Positions 17,748 through 26,255 of a stretch of 64,000 nt of DNA are shown one piece after another. The DNA is from Ectobacillus ponti. Lineage in GTDB: Bacteria > Bacillota > Bacilli > Bacillales > Bacillaceae_G. Position 1 is the stretch's first letter. Every line of letters begins with the position of its first letter. Below the pieces are notes generated by a model. It saw nothing but the letters and a program-made list of their open reading frames with translations, was not told the DNA's origin and ran no database searches. Where the stretch lies: contig NZ_JANCLT010000003.1 of the NCBI RefSeq assembly GCF_024294785.1, positions 141,037-205,036 of the forward strand, written 5' to 3'. The position numbers and the translations under genes are program-made.

Positions 17748-17886
17748 GCGTGTATTTGGGGAATCCTATAAGCAAGCTGCATGGCAGATGTGGCAAAAAA
17801 GAAAACTTCATGCGGCATAAGCGAAGGCGTATGCTCTTGATGATATAATAGAAGCACTTGGAGCAATCCGGGAAAGGATGGTGTGT

Positions 17887-18930
17887 ATGGCTGTAACGAT
17901 TAAAGACGTGGCCAGACAGGCAAATGTTGCACCGTCCACGGTATCTCGCGTTATCGCCGACAGCCCGAGAATCAGTGAAAAAACAAAGAAGCGCGTTCGC
18001 CGGATCATGGATGAGCTTGGCTATCATCCGAACATGAATGCCCGCAGCCTGGCGAACCAGACGACGCAGGCACTCGGGGTCATTATGCCGAGCTCTGCGA
18101 ACAAATCGTTTCAGAATCCGTTTTTCCCTGAGGTAATCCGTGGCATCAGCTCCTTTTCACACATTAAAGATTATTCTTTATATATGTCAACAGGGGAAAC
18201 GGAGCAGGAAATCTTTGAAGGCGTTGTCAAGATGGTGCAGGGAAAACGAGTGGACGGCATTGTGCTGTTGTATTCACGTGTTGATGACCCAGTGACAAAG
18301 TATTTAGTGGAACAGGAATTCCCATTTGTATTAATCGGCAAGCCGCATCATATAAGTGAAGACATCACGTATATTGATAATGACAACTACTCGGCCGGGA
18401 GAGAGGTCACTGAATACCTCATTTCCCTGGGCCACCGGCAAATTGCGTTCATTGGCGGCAGCCCTGACCTGATGGTAACAAAGGAACGGCTTGCCGGATA
18501 CCGTGAGGCGCTGAAGCTGGCGGACTTGCCGCTTCCCGACGATTATATCTTTTATATGGAATTTGATCGGGAAGGCGGCCAGCAGGCGGTTGAGCAGCTG
18601 ATGTCCATGCCGGAACCGCCGACAGCAATTGTGGTGACAGACGACCTGATGGCGCTCGGCGTGCTGAGCACGCTGGCCGAAAGCGGGCATATGGTGCCGG
18701 ATGAGGTATCGGTCGCCAGCTTCAACAATGTTATTTTTTCAGAGCTGGCATCGCCGCCGCTGACTTCGGTGGACGTGCGCATTTTCCAGCTTGGCTATGA
18801 GGCTGCGAAAAGCCTGATTGAACGGGTGGAGCAGCCGCATTTCGCCCCGAAAAGCATTATCGTGCCGTACAAAATTGTGAGACGGCAAACCTGCAAGCAA
18901 ATTGTGAAGGATCAGCTATGCACTTCTTGA
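17887..18930 (+). CDS. LacI-family regulator of maltodextrin genes (MdxR/MalR-like)
   Basis: 347-aa repressor with the LacI DNA-binding domain at the N-terminus (VTIKDVARQANVAPSTVSRVI, hinge RSLAN) and a periplasmic-binding-protein-like sensor. ATG 17887 is chosen because AAAGGATGG lies eight bases upstream; the ATG at 17878 overlaps that site. A TATAAT at 17844-17849 may serve as its -10. Placed between the amylase and maltose phosphorylase genes, it is the likely reader of the GCAAnCGnTTGC operators at 12383, 12588, 12631 and 18954. Confidence 0.92.
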   Translation: MAVTIKDVARQANVAPSTVSRVIADSPRISEKTKKRVRRIMDELGYHPNMNARSLANQTTQALGVIMPSSANKSFQNPFFPEVIRGISSFSHIKDYSLYMSTGETEQEIFEGVVKMVQGKRVDGIVLLYSRVDDPVTKYLVEQEFPFVLIGKPHHISEDITYIDNDNYSAGREVTEYLISLGHRQIAFIGGSPDLMVTKERLAGYREALKLADLPLPDDYIFYMEFDREGGQQAVEQLMSMPEPPTAIVVTDDLMALGVLSTLAESGHMVPDEVSVASFNNVIFSELASPPLTSVDVRIFQLGYEAAKSLIERVEQPHFAPKSIIVPYKIVRRQTCKQIVKDQLCTS

Positions 18931-18943
18931 GCATAGCTGGTTT
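18913..18943 (+). terminator. Weak terminator after the LacI-family gene
   Basis: Nine-base stem CAGCTATGC / GCATAGCTG spanning the stop codon, followed by a short T-stretch; probably leaky. Confidence 0.45.
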
Positions 18944-18953
18944 ACATAAAAGC

Positions 18954-18965
18954 GCAACCGATTGC
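18954..18965. promoter_or_regulatory. LacI-type operator upstream of maltose phosphorylase
   Basis: GCAACCGATTGC fits the GCAAnCGnTTGC core seen at 12383-12400. It lies 32 bases before the start codon. Confidence 0.55.
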
Positions 18966-18997
18966 ATTATCATATTATGAGAACAGGGTGTGAGAAC

Positions 18998-21295
18998 ATG
19001 AAGCGTTTATTTCAAGTGAATGAATGGAAGATTGTTGAGACAGAGCTGCACACAGAAGAATTCCGCCTCGCGGAAAGCATGACGAGCTTGGGCAACGGCC
19101 GTATGGGGATGCGCGGCAACTTTGAAGAGCTGTATTCCGGCGATTTCCATCGCGGCTCCTATATCGCGGGGGTGTGGTTCCCGGATAAAACACGTGTGGG
19201 CTGGTGGAAAAACGGCTATCCAGACTACTTCGGCAAAGTCATCAACTCAGTGAACTATATCGGCATCCGCGTCTTTTTGGATGGCGAGGAAATTGATTTG
19301 TACACGGCAAATGTAACAGCATACTACCGCGAACTTGATATGCAGCATGGTGTTTTGACACGCAGGTTCACAATTGAGCACGGCGGCAGAGAAACAGATG
19401 TGGAGGCTGTCCGCTTCCTGTCTGTCGCAGACCCGGAGCTTGCGGTGATCAAGTATACCGTCACACCAAAGAATTACAGCGGCAAAATTAAGTTCGTCCC
19501 GTATCTGGACGGCGATGTGCGCAATGAAGACTCCAACTATGATGAGGACTTCTGGACAGAGGTAAGCAAGGAGGCCGGCGAATACAGCGGCTCCATTGTC
19601 ATGCGCACGAAGGAGAATCCGTTCGGCACGCCTACATTTGAAGTGGCGGCAGCCATGAAAATTGCGGTGGACGGCAAGGTTGTCGACCTGGAAGTAAACA
19701 ATGAGCATGAATACGTGGAAAATGTGATTGATGTGAAGGCGGAAAGCGGCAGCCCGGTGACGCTGTACAAATACGTGGCTGTCACAACAGACCGCGACTA
19801 TGCCCGCAATGAGCTGCTTGACAAGGCAGCAGAGGTGCTGGCGCGCAGTGAAGAGAAAGGCTATGAAGCGCTGCTTGCCGAGCACCGCCAAGGCTGGCTC
19901 TCCCGTTGGGAAATCGCGGATGTGGAAGTCAAGGGTGACGCAGAAGCGCAGCAGGGCATCCGCTTCAACCTGTTCCAGCTGTTCTCCACGTACTACGGCG
20001 AGGACGCGCGTCTCAACATCGGGCCAAAGGGCTTCACAGGCGAAAAGTACGGCGGTGCGACATATTGGGATACGGAAGCGTACGCGCTGCCGTTGTACCT
20101 CGGCACAGCCAATCCGGAGGTGGCGCGCAACCTGTTGATTTACCGCCACACCCAGCTGCCGGAAGCGCATATCAATGCCGGCAAGCAAGGCCTGAAGGGC
20201 GCCCTGTATCCGATGGTAACCTTCACAGGCATCGAGTGCCATAATGAGTGGGAAATCACCTTTGAAGAAATTCACCGCAACGGCGCAATTGCTTACGCGG
20301 TATACAACTATGTCAACTATACAGGCGACAAGGCTTATCTGCATGAGTATGGCATCGACGTGCTGACAGGCATCTCCCGCTTCTGGGCGGACCGTGTGCA
20401 CTACAACAAGAAGAAGGACCAGTACATGATGCACGGTGTCACAGGCCCGAACGAGTATGAAAATAACGTCAACAACAACTGGTATACAAACACGATGGCG
20501 GCCTGGACGCTGGAGTATACGCTGCAGACCGTGGAACATCTCAAGGCGAACGGGCACAGCGACCGCGTAGCCGGACTCCATATTACGGAGGAAGAGCTGG
20601 CGAAGTGGCGTGAAATTGTGGAGAAGATGTACTATCCATATGACGAAGAGCTGCGTGTGTTCGTCCAGCACGATACGTTCCTGGATAAGGATTTGCGCAC
20701 AGTGGACACACTCGCGCCGGAGGACCGTCCATTGAACCAGAAATGGTCCTGGGACAAAATTTTGCGCAGCTGCTTTATCAAGCAGGCGGACGTCCTGCAG
20801 GGCATGTACTTCCTGAACGACCGTTTCACAACGGAAGAGAAGCGCCGCAACTTCGAGTTCTATGAACCGATGACCGTACATGAGTCCAGCCTGTCCCCAT
20901 CCGTCCATGCAATTCTCGCGGCGGAGCTCGGGATGGAGGAAAAGGCGTACGAAATGTATAATCGCACAGCGCGCCTGGATTTGGATAACTACAACAACGA
21001 TACAGAAGACGGCTTGCACATCACAAGCATGACAGGCGCATGGCTTGGCATTGTCCAAGGCTTTGCCGGCATGCGCACAGCGAACGAGTCCCTGTCCTTC
21101 AGCCCGTTCATTCCGTCTGCCTGGGACAGCTTCTCCTTCAAGATTGTGTACCGCAATCACAACTTCAAGGTGGATGTCACACAGGAGGCTGTTGCACTGA
21201 CGCAGTTTGGCGGCAGTGATCTGCAGGTGAAGGTGTATGAGGAGACTGTTACGCTGCCTGAGAACGGCACGGTATCGGTGGCATTGCGCAAGTAA
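18998..21295 (+). CDS. Maltose phosphorylase (GH65)
   Basis: 765-aa GH65 phosphorylase, converting maltose and phosphate to beta-glucose 1-phosphate and glucose in the cytosol. The general-acid Glu sits in [10 protein letters not shown] (about residue 486); other family blocks are [22 protein letters not shown] and [25 protein letters not shown]. The start is ATG 18998 ([17 protein letters not shown]), the family's usual N-terminus. The beta-phosphoglucomutase gene that normally follows is absent, so that enzyme must be encoded elsewhere. Other GH65 specificities (trehalose or kojibiose phosphorylase) are less likely in this setting. Confidence 0.9.
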   Translation: MKRLFQVNEWKIVETELHTEEFRLAESMTSLGNGRMGMRGNFEELYSGDFHRGSYIAGVWFPDKTRVGWWKNGYPDYFGKVINSVNYIGIRVFLDGEEIDLYTANVTAYYRELDMQHGVLTRRFTIEHGGRETDVEAVRFLSVADPELAVIKYTVTPKNYSGKIKFVPYLDGDVRNEDSNYDEDFWTEVSKEAGEYSGSIVMRTKENPFGTPTFEVAAAMKIAVDGKVVDLEVNNEHEYVENVIDVKAESGSPVTLYKYVAVTTDRDYARNELLDKAAEVLARSEEKGYEALLAEHRQGWLSRWEIADVEVKGDAEAQQGIRFNLFQLFSTYYGEDARLNIGPKGFTGEKYGGATYWDTEAYALPLYLGTANPEVARNLLIYRHTQLPEAHINAGKQGLKGALYPMVTFTGIECHNEWEITFEEIHRNGAIAYAVYNYVNYTGDKAYLHEYGIDVLTGISRFWADRVHYNKKKDQYMMHGVTGPNEYENNVNNNWYTNTMAAWTLEYTLQTVEHLKANGHSDRVAGLHITEEELAKWREIVEKMYYPYDEELRVFVQHDTFLDKDLRTVDTLAPEDRPLNQKWSWDKILRSCFIKQADVLQGMYFLNDRFTTEEKRRNFEFYEPMTVHESSLSPSVHAILAAELGMEEKAYEMYNRTARLDLDNYNNDTEDGLHITSMTGAWLGIVQGFAGMRTANESLSFSPFIPSAWDSFSFKIVYRNHNFKVDVTQEAVALTQFGGSDLQVKVYEETVTLPENGTVSVALRK

Positions 21296-21305
21296 GGTTT
21301 GGGAG

Positions 21306-21331
21306 AGCGCCGGATGAATCCGGCGCTTTTT
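21306..21331 (+). terminator. Terminator after maltose phosphorylase
   Basis: AGCGCCGGAT / ATCCGGCGCT stem with a 2-base centre, followed by TTTT. Confidence 0.92.
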
Positions 21332-21351
21332 GCTGTGTCGGGAGCCTGTAC

Positions 21352-21639
21352 TTACGAAGCCTTTTGAATGGCTTGCTTCAGCTCTTGAACATTTTCCTTA
21401 TTGACTTCGTACAGAATCTCCAAGCCATCTCGCGTCCCTTGCACCAAGCCTGCAGATTTTAATTTGGAAATATGTTGGCTTGCCGTAGATTGCGGGATAT
21501 CCAGTGTCGCATGAATGGTTGATACATTCATTTTTTCGTTTTGAAACAGCAGGCTCATAATTTGCAGTCGTGTCGGGTGCGACAAGACGCGCAATTGATC
21601 TGCGACCTCTTCAAATCGCTCCTTTGAAATTGCCAGCAT
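21352..21639 (-). CDS. ArsR/SmtB-family transcriptional regulator
   Basis: 95-aa winged-helix regulator (LRVLSHPTRLQIMSLLF; recognition helix in IPQSTASQHISKLKSAGLV). No cysteines are present, so the usual metal-thiolate sites are missing and the signal is unknown. ATG 21639 is preferred because GGAGGG lies seven bases upstream; the ATG at 21645 abuts the ribosome site. It stands alone, with no obvious target gene adjacent. Confidence 0.85.
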   Translation of the reverse strand: MLAISKERFEEVADQLRVLSHPTRLQIMSLLFQNEKMNVSTIHATLDIPQSTASQHISKLKSAGLVQGTRDGLEILYEVNKENVQELKQAIQKAS

Positions 21640-21776
21640 GTTCATCCCTCCACTTTTTATAGGTTTATTAGCTCAGGAATATAATATCAAAATAAAATGA
21701 TTGATTTGTGATTGTTATTTCTTTGTAATGGGACTGTAACGGCATTGGCAAGAGGAATCGCATTCTTGTTACAGAG

Positions 21777-21807
21777 AAGGGGCATCTGAAATATGCAGAT
21801 GCCCCTT
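21777..21807 (-). terminator. Hairpin downstream of yajQ
   Basis: Twelve-base stem AAGGGGCATCTG / CAGATGCCCCTT. The T-run is poor, but the position just after the yajQ stop supports a terminator. Confidence 0.65.
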
Positions 21808-21814
21808 GTATGTA

Positions 21815-22306
21815 TCAGCGGTAATTAATAAATTGCAGTTCGATTGGCAGATCTGCCCCGCGCACGGCAGCGATAATCGCCTGCAGGTCGTCGCGGTTCT
21901 TGCCTGTTACGCGCACCTGGTCATCCTGCACCTGGCTTTTCACCTTGAGCTTCGTGTCCTTAATGATTGTGTTGATTTTCTTCGCCAATTCCTTGTCGAT
22001 GCCTTGCTTCAGCGTGACGCGCTGGCGTACGGTACCGCCGGATGCGCCTTCCACCTTGCCGTATTCCAGGTTCTTAATCGGCACGTTGCGCTTGGCCAGC
22101 TTGCTGATCAGCACATCTGCCAGTTGATTCAGCTTGAACTCATCATCGGAAATGAGCACAATTTCTTCCTTCTCCAGCTTGATGTCGCTTTTGCTTCCCT
22201 TAAAGTCATAGCGCGTCCCAATTTCCTTCAGCGCGAGGTTGATTGCGTTTGTCACCTCGGGCATTTCCACTTTGGATACAATATCAAAAGAGCTTTCCTT
22301 TGACAT
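21815..22306 (-). CDS. yajQ: YajQ-family nucleotide-binding protein
   Basis: 163-aa protein, exactly the usual family length (UPF0234). Conserved blocks are [36 protein letters not shown] and [12 protein letters not shown]. YajQ proteins bind nucleotides, and some Gram-negative members bind cyclic di-GMP; the role in Bacillus is not settled. ATG 22306 follows GGAGGTGG. It diverges from cvfB across about 140 bases. Confidence 0.92.
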   Translation of the reverse strand: MSKESSFDIVSKVEMPEVTNAINLALKEIGTRYDFKGSKSDIKLEKEEIVLISDDEFKLNQLADVLISKLAKRNVPIKNLEYGKVEGASGGTVRQRVTLKQGIDKELAKKINTIIKDTKLKVKSQVQDDQVRVTGKNRDDLQAIIAAVRGADLPIELQFINYR

Positions 22307-22448
22307 ACATTCCACCTCCAAAAAACAATGTCTATTCCTATTATATTAAAACTTGGCAAAATGGACAAATATGGACAGGAACATGCTATAATGGAGAGCA
22401 TTGCTTGGATACACTAAAGATATCTTTTACATAGAGAGGGTTTACGAA

Positions 22449-23321
22449 ATGACATTACAGCTTGGAACAATTGAACAGGTGCGCGTGCTGCGCCAGACGG
22501 ACATCGGCTATATGGTTGGAACAGAGGAAGAGGAAGTGCTGCTGCACAATAATGAAGTGGCAGGGGAAATTGAGGTGGATGACGAGATTGACGTGTTCAT
22601 CTATTCTGATAATCAGAACCGGATTACGGCTACCATGAAAACACCGGCAATCACGACAGAGGACTTCGGCTGGGTGAGCGTGGTCTCTGTGATGAAAAAT
22701 CTCGGCGTATTTGTAAACATCGGCATTGCGAAGGACATTCTCGTGCCGGAGGATGAGCTGCCGGGCTTCTACGGTGTGTGGCCGGAGGAAGGGGACGAGC
22801 TGTACTGCATCCTGAAAGCGACGCGGAATGATCGCCTCATTGCGAAGCTGGCGCGCCAGGAGGATATGGAGGAGCTGGCGGTGGATGCGACAGAGTCCAT
22901 GTTCAATAAAAACGTGGCCGGCCGCGTGTACCGCTCACTGCGGGTGGGCTCCTTCATCCTGACAGATGAGCACTTCCTTGGCTTTGTCCATGAGTCGGAG
23001 CGCCGGGAAGAGCCGCGCCTGGGCCAGCGCGTGGAGGGCCGCATCATTGCGGTGAAGGAAGACGGCACGATCAACGTGTCACTCCTGCCGCGCAAGCAGG
23101 AGGGCATGGAAGAGGATGCCGAGCGCATTTACGAGTATATGGAAGGCCGCGGCGGCGCGATGCCGTTTGGCGATAAGACGGGCGCTGAGGATATTAAGGA
23201 ACGCTTTAACATGAGCAAGGGAGCCTTCAAGCGGGCGCTTGGCAAGCTGATGAAGGACGGCAAGGTGTATCAAGAGGAAGGCTGGACATATTTTGTGCGT
23301 GAGGAGAAGGCTTCTGAGTAA
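22449..23321 (+). CDS. cvfB: S1-domain RNA-binding protein CvfB (YitL)
   Basis: 290-aa protein with tandem S1-like RNA-binding domains and a C-terminal winged helix (CvfB family). Visible blocks are an OB/S1 segment VVSVMKNLGVFVNIGIAKDILVP, a second one SLRVGSFILTDEHFLGFVHESE, and the C-terminal DIKERFNMSKGAFKRALGKLMKDGKV. Staphylococcal CvfB affects virulence-factor expression; in Bacillus the role is undefined. ATG 22449 follows AGAGAGGG; TATAAT at 22387-22392 is a plausible -10. Confidence 0.88.
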   Translation: MTLQLGTIEQVRVLRQTDIGYMVGTEEEEVLLHNNEVAGEIEVDDEIDVFIYSDNQNRITATMKTPAITTEDFGWVSVVSVMKNLGVFVNIGIAKDILVPEDELPGFYGVWPEEGDELYCILKATRNDRLIAKLARQEDMEELAVDATESMFNKNVAGRVYRSLRVGSFILTDEHFLGFVHESERREEPRLGQRVEGRIIAVKEDGTINVSLLPRKQEGMEEDAERIYEYMEGRGGAMPFGDKTGAEDIKERFNMSKGAFKRALGKLMKDGKVYQEEGWTYFVREEKASE

Positions 23322-23337
23322 TCAGAGGCTTTTTTTT
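23307..23337 (+). terminator. Terminator of cvfB
   Basis: Imperfect stem AGGCTTCTGA / TCAGAGGCTT overlapping the stop codon, followed by an eight-base T-run. Confidence 0.7.
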
Positions 23338-23343
23338 GCGGTG

Positions 23344-23509
23344 TGAAACAATTGTGTGCGGGATGGAACAAAAGAAGCGGAAGTGAAAGAGATTGCTTCG
23401 GGGGCTTTGGTGTAATTGGAACAATCTTCCTGAAAAATGAAACAATCTTTTTAAGAAATGGAACAATGTTTTCAAAAAGTGAAACAATCCTCTTTAAAAA
23501 TGAAACAAT
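23344..23509. repeat. Direct-repeat array TG(A/G)AACAAT, mostly exact 21-base period
   Basis: Copies of TGAAACAAT or TGGAACAAT begin at 23417, 23438, 23459, 23480 and 23501, a strict 21-base period. Looser copies at 23344, 23364 and 23384 are 20 bases apart. Bases between cores are A/T-rich and only partly conserved. The array lies between the cvfB terminator and a small minus-strand gene. Because 21 is a multiple of three, every frame shows heptapeptide repeats, but no frame has a ribosome site. Confidence 0.85.
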
Positions 23510-23546
23510 TCTCTCCAACGCATATCTCAGACAGTCTAAAAATGAG

Positions 23547-23575
23547 GAAAACAGGCAGGATTCCTGCCTGTTTTC
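23547..23575. terminator. Terminator after the DUF3941 gene
   Basis: Fourteen-base palindromic arms (GAAAACAGGCAGGA / TCCTGCCTGTTTTC) just past the minus-strand stop codon. Confidence 0.8.
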
Positions 23576-23707
23576 TTAACGATGGTCTGTTTTCTTGGAG
23601 TAATCGTGCTTGCCTGCCTGATAATTTGCTTGCTCCTGCTGGTTTTTCAGCATACGTTCGGCATTATGGTCCTGTTTCTTCTTGTCGTTATCGCTTGTTT
23701 TTGGCAT
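23576..23707 (-). CDS. Small basic protein, DUF3941 family
   Basis: 43-aa hydrophilic protein beginning MPKTSDNDKKKQDHNAER and ending YSKKTDHR, rich in Lys/Asp/Gln. GAAGGAGG lies seven to eight bases before ATG 23707, and a strong terminator follows. The ends match my recollection of the DUF3941 family, found only in Bacillaceae. Function is unknown. Confidence 0.75.
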   Translation of the reverse strand: MPKTSDNDKKKQDHNAERMLKNQQEQANYQAGKHDYSKKTDHR

Positions 23708-23745
23708 GATCGTATCCTCCTTCATGAAATGTGGGGCGGCCGGAG

Positions 23746-23783
23746 CCTCCCTTCGGTGGGCTGAACAGCCGGCTCCGCTTTTC
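23746..23783 (+). repeat. Relic of the fabH-upstream repeat element
   Basis: CCTCCCTTCGGTGGGCTGA and the following CAGCCGGCTCCGC match, with few changes, the right-hand end of the tandem element at 41062-41098. Only the end is present. Confidence 0.6.
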
Positions 23784-23841
23784 TATGTTTATCGTCCCCG
23801 TTTCCGCACAGACTATGTGTAATACATCTTGAGGAAGGCGG

Positions 23842-24711
23842 GTGGCGGGATTGCGTCTACCAAAGTTGAATCCGGCAGAGCTGAGCAAGAAGATTGCCAT
23901 TGTAGCGCTTGGGGGTGTGCTGAATGCCATTGGCATGAACCTGTTTCTGACCCCGGCCAACATCTACGCCAGCGGCTTTGCCGGGCTGTCGCAGCTGCTG
24001 TCGCATGTGATTGAAGATTACACGCCCTTCTTTGTTTCCACCGGGACGCTCTACATCTTATTTAATATCCCCGTGATCATTTTGGCCTGGCGCATGGTCG
24101 GCAAGGATTTCACCATCTTCAGCTTCATCAGTGTTGCCTTTATGACGCTGTTTTTGGAGCTTGTGCCCATTTATCGGATGTCGCATGATATCATTCTGAA
24201 CGCGGTGTTCGGCGCGGTTGTCTCTGCATTTGGAACGGGGTTAACGCTGAAATGGGGAGCTTCCACCGGCGGCATGGACATCGTGGTGCTTATTCTGTCC
24301 CGGATAAAAGGAAAACCGCTCGGCACCTATTTTTTTGTATTTAACTCCCTGATTATCCTTGCAGCAGGAATTCTGTATGGCGGAGAAAAGGCATTATACA
24401 CGCTGGTGGCTTTGTACGTATCCTCGCGTGTTATTGATGCCATCCATACAAGACACGTGAAAATTACTGCTTTTATTGTGACGAAAAAGGGGCCGGAAGT
24501 GCGAAAGGCCATTCATCAATGCCTCGTGCGCGGCATCACCACCTTGTCGGCAAAAGGGGGATTTACGGATGAGGTGAAGGACGTGCTGATGATTGTTATC
24601 ACACGGTATGAGCTGTACCAGCTGAAGCGCGTGCTTACCGAGGTGGATTCGAGTGCGTTTGTGAACGTGCTGCATACGGAAGAAGTGATGGGGCTGTTTC
24701 GTAAGGATTGA
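23842..24711 (+). CDS. yitT: YitT-family membrane protein (DUF161 + DUF2179)
   Basis: 289-aa protein: five to six membrane segments (VALGGVLNAIGMNLFLTPANIYASGFAGLSQ; LTLKWGASTGGMDIV) followed by a soluble DUF2179 domain (ITAFIVTKKGPEVRKAIHQCLVRGIT, VLMIVITRYELYQLK). The family is widespread in Firmicutes with no established transport function. GTG 23842 is the best start, after GAGGAAGG; TTG 23851 is an alternative. Grouping with yitU-type genes agrees with B. subtilis. Confidence 0.9.
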   Translation: MAGLRLPKLNPAELSKKIAIVALGGVLNAIGMNLFLTPANIYASGFAGLSQLLSHVIEDYTPFFVSTGTLYILFNIPVIILAWRMVGKDFTIFSFISVAFMTLFLELVPIYRMSHDIILNAVFGAVVSAFGTGLTLKWGASTGGMDIVVLILSRIKGKPLGTYFFVFNSLIILAAGILYGGEKALYTLVALYVSSRVIDAIHTRHVKITAFIVTKKGPEVRKAIHQCLVRGITTLSAKGGFTDEVKDVLMIVITRYELYQLKRVLTEVDSSAFVNVLHTEEVMGLFRKD

Positions 24712-24712
24712 T

Positions 24713-24752
24713 TGGAAGAAAGCCGTCTCCAAAGCCTGGAGGCGGCTCTTCA
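24713..24752. terminator. Bidirectional terminator between yitT and P450 genes
   Basis: Long imperfect stem GAAGAAAGCCGTCTCCA / TGGAGGCGGCTCTTC between convergent genes. Confidence 0.7.
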
Positions 24753-26003
24753 TTGTGCGGTCATCTTCACCTGCTGCAGAATCAGGCCGTCCCGCGGCAC
24801 TGTCGGCATCCGGCTCAGACTGAAGCCAGTATTCTGCGGGCTAACAGCATAAGTGATGTGATGGAGCAGTACAGTAAAAGCTGCCCGCAGCAGCTCCATC
24901 GTCGCCTGTTCTCCGGCGCAGCGGTGCCCGAGCGCCTCACCGCCGCCGTGGGGAATGAATGCGAATATGCCGCCATGCCAATCCTGAAACCGTTCCGGCC
25001 GAAAGACATCAGGCTCTTCCCAAAGGCGGGGATCACGGTTTGTCCCATAAATATCGAGAAGGGTGCGGGTTCCTTTCGGAAAGGTGTAAGTGCGCCAAAC
25101 AAAGGACCGGTGCACTTTTGCCCCGATAAAAGGACCGAATGGATAAAAGCGCCGCACCTCCTGGATGAACCAGTCGATGGACATGCCGCCGCCGAGCAGC
25201 TGCTCCCGGCAGCGCGGATGCTCATGCAGGGCCAGCGCCCCGAAGGCGACATAGATGGCAGCGGATGTAACCGTATGTAAAAAATTGTTCAGCTCGGCAG
25301 CGGCAATACGGCTGTCCAACAGCTTCCCATCCAAATCGCGGTGCCGGGCAATGCGGGCCAGAGCCAGCTCTTCATCAGTCTGCAGCTCACCGGACCGGAC
25401 CTGCTTCACAAGGGAGACCAGCCAGCGATCCACTTTCCTGCGCGACCGCTTTCCTTCCCGGTAGCGGGGACCCGCAAAAGCACCTAACGCAGCCACAAGA
25501 TCGCTGAAGGCTTCGGCCATGTCCGCCACATCCTGAAGCGGCACGCCGGTCCAGCGGCAGGCCACCCGGTAAAAAATTTTACGCGCTTCTGTAAACAGCA
25601 CGATCTGCTCCTGCTGCTCCCAGGAAGACACAGTCCCCAGCCATTCCTCCCGGGCAATGTCTGAAAGCCGCTGCAGGTGCCCTGCATCCACGAGTGAAAG
25701 AAGCAACTGCTTGCGGTGCCGGTGTGCCGCGCTGTCCAGTGTTTGTACGGTGTGTTCCCCGACCATTGTTTTTTGCAGGCGCTTTGGAATGGCCCCCTTT
25801 CGCTGAAACTTGTCATCGTCATAGAACAGCCGGGCCGCTTCCTCGCCGCTCATGCAAATCACTTTTATGCCCAGAAAGCGTGTTTGAAACACATCTGTCC
25901 CATAGCGCCGGCAGCGGCTGGAGATGAACAGATAGCCTTCCCGCAGCAGATCCAAAGTATGGTCAAAGCCCTTGTCGCGGGGCATCGGCCGCATGTTTTC
26001 CAT
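24750..26003 (-). CDS. CYP152-like cytochrome P450 (fatty-acid peroxygenase family) with altered active site
   Basis: 417-aa P450. Similarity to the CYP152 group (P450-BSbeta, OleT) is clear: QTLDSAAHRHRKQ (residues 87-99), EVRRFYPFGPF (282-292, the ExxR motif), the heme loop FIPHGGGEALGHRCAGE with Cys362, and ALALHEHP in the I-helix region. CYP152 enzymes hydroxylate or decarboxylate fatty acids with H2O2, using an Arg-Pro pair in the I helix to hold the carboxylate. Here that position reads FLHTVTSAA, so His243-Thr244 replaces Arg-Pro. The fold is intact, but substrate or oxidant may differ. ATG 26003 follows AGGAGGG. Confidence 0.85.
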   Translation of the reverse strand: MENMRPMPRDKGFDHTLDLLREGYLFISSRCRRYGTDVFQTRFLGIKVICMSGEEAARLFYDDDKFQRKGAIPKRLQKTMVGEHTVQTLDSAAHRHRKQLLLSLVDAGHLQRLSDIAREEWLGTVSSWEQQEQIVLFTEARKIFYRVACRWTGVPLQDVADMAEAFSDLVAALGAFAGPRYREGKRSRRKVDRWLVSLVKQVRSGELQTDEELALARIARHRDLDGKLLDSRIAAAELNNFLHTVTSAAIYVAFGALALHEHPRCREQLLGGGMSIDWFIQEVRRFYPFGPFIGAKVHRSFVWRTYTFPKGTRTLLDIYGTNRDPRLWEEPDVFRPERFQDWHGGIFAFIPHGGGEALGHRCAGEQATMELLRAAFTVLLHHITYAVSPQNTGFSLSRMPTVPRDGLILQQVKMTAQ

Positions 26004-26025
26004 CCTTGCACCCTCCTGTTTGCGG

Positions 26026-26054
26026 AAAAAGAGGCTGGCATGTGCCAGCCTCTT
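26026..26054 (-). terminator. Terminator after the DUF3813 gene, 23 bases before the P450 start
   Basis: AAGAGGCTGGCA / TGCCAGCCTCTT stem, with A26026-26030 reading as a T-run on the minus strand. Confidence 0.85.
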
Positions 26055-26060
26055 CCTGCG

Positions 26061-26255
26061 TTACTGATTTTGGGACATATTTTGCAGCTGATCCTGCATC
26101 TCACGCAGCTGAATTTTCTCCGCGCTTGTAGAATGTACATATGCGGAAGAAAGCGCGTTTTTTGCCTTCTCGACCAATTCAGACTGCTCGGATGTGCTGC
26201 ATTGCACCGCCTGCGACACCATATCTCTTGCTTGCTGGAATAATAGGTTGCCCAT
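26061..26255 (-). CDS. Small DUF3813-family protein
   Basis: 64-aa soluble, helical protein (MGNLLFQQARDMVSQAVQ... QLREMQDQLQNM). It resembles the Bacillus DUF3813 family as I recall it; function unknown. Its ATG shares bases with the stop of the 48-aa gene upstream (TAATG), with AGGT located inside that gene, so the two are translationally coupled. Confidence 0.7.
   Translation of the reverse strand: MGNLLFQQARDMVSQAVQCSTSEQSELVEKAKNALSSAYVHSTSAEKIQLREMQDQLQNMSQNQ

Noticed and set aside
19247-21160. 637-codon open frame antisense to maltose phosphorylase
   Set aside because: It is the mirror of a clear GH65 gene; its translation has no domain pattern, and high-GC codon bias on the sense strand explains the missing stops.
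23344-23509. CRISPR array
   Set aside because: The conserved core is only 9 bases, spacers are about 12 similar A/T-rich bases, and there are no cas genes.
23270-23518. Amphipathic heptad peptide (IVSFLKR-like repeats) on the minus strand
   Set aside because: Any 21-base repeat gives a 7-residue periodicity in all frames; the start would be TTG without a ribosome site, and the frame runs back into cvfB.
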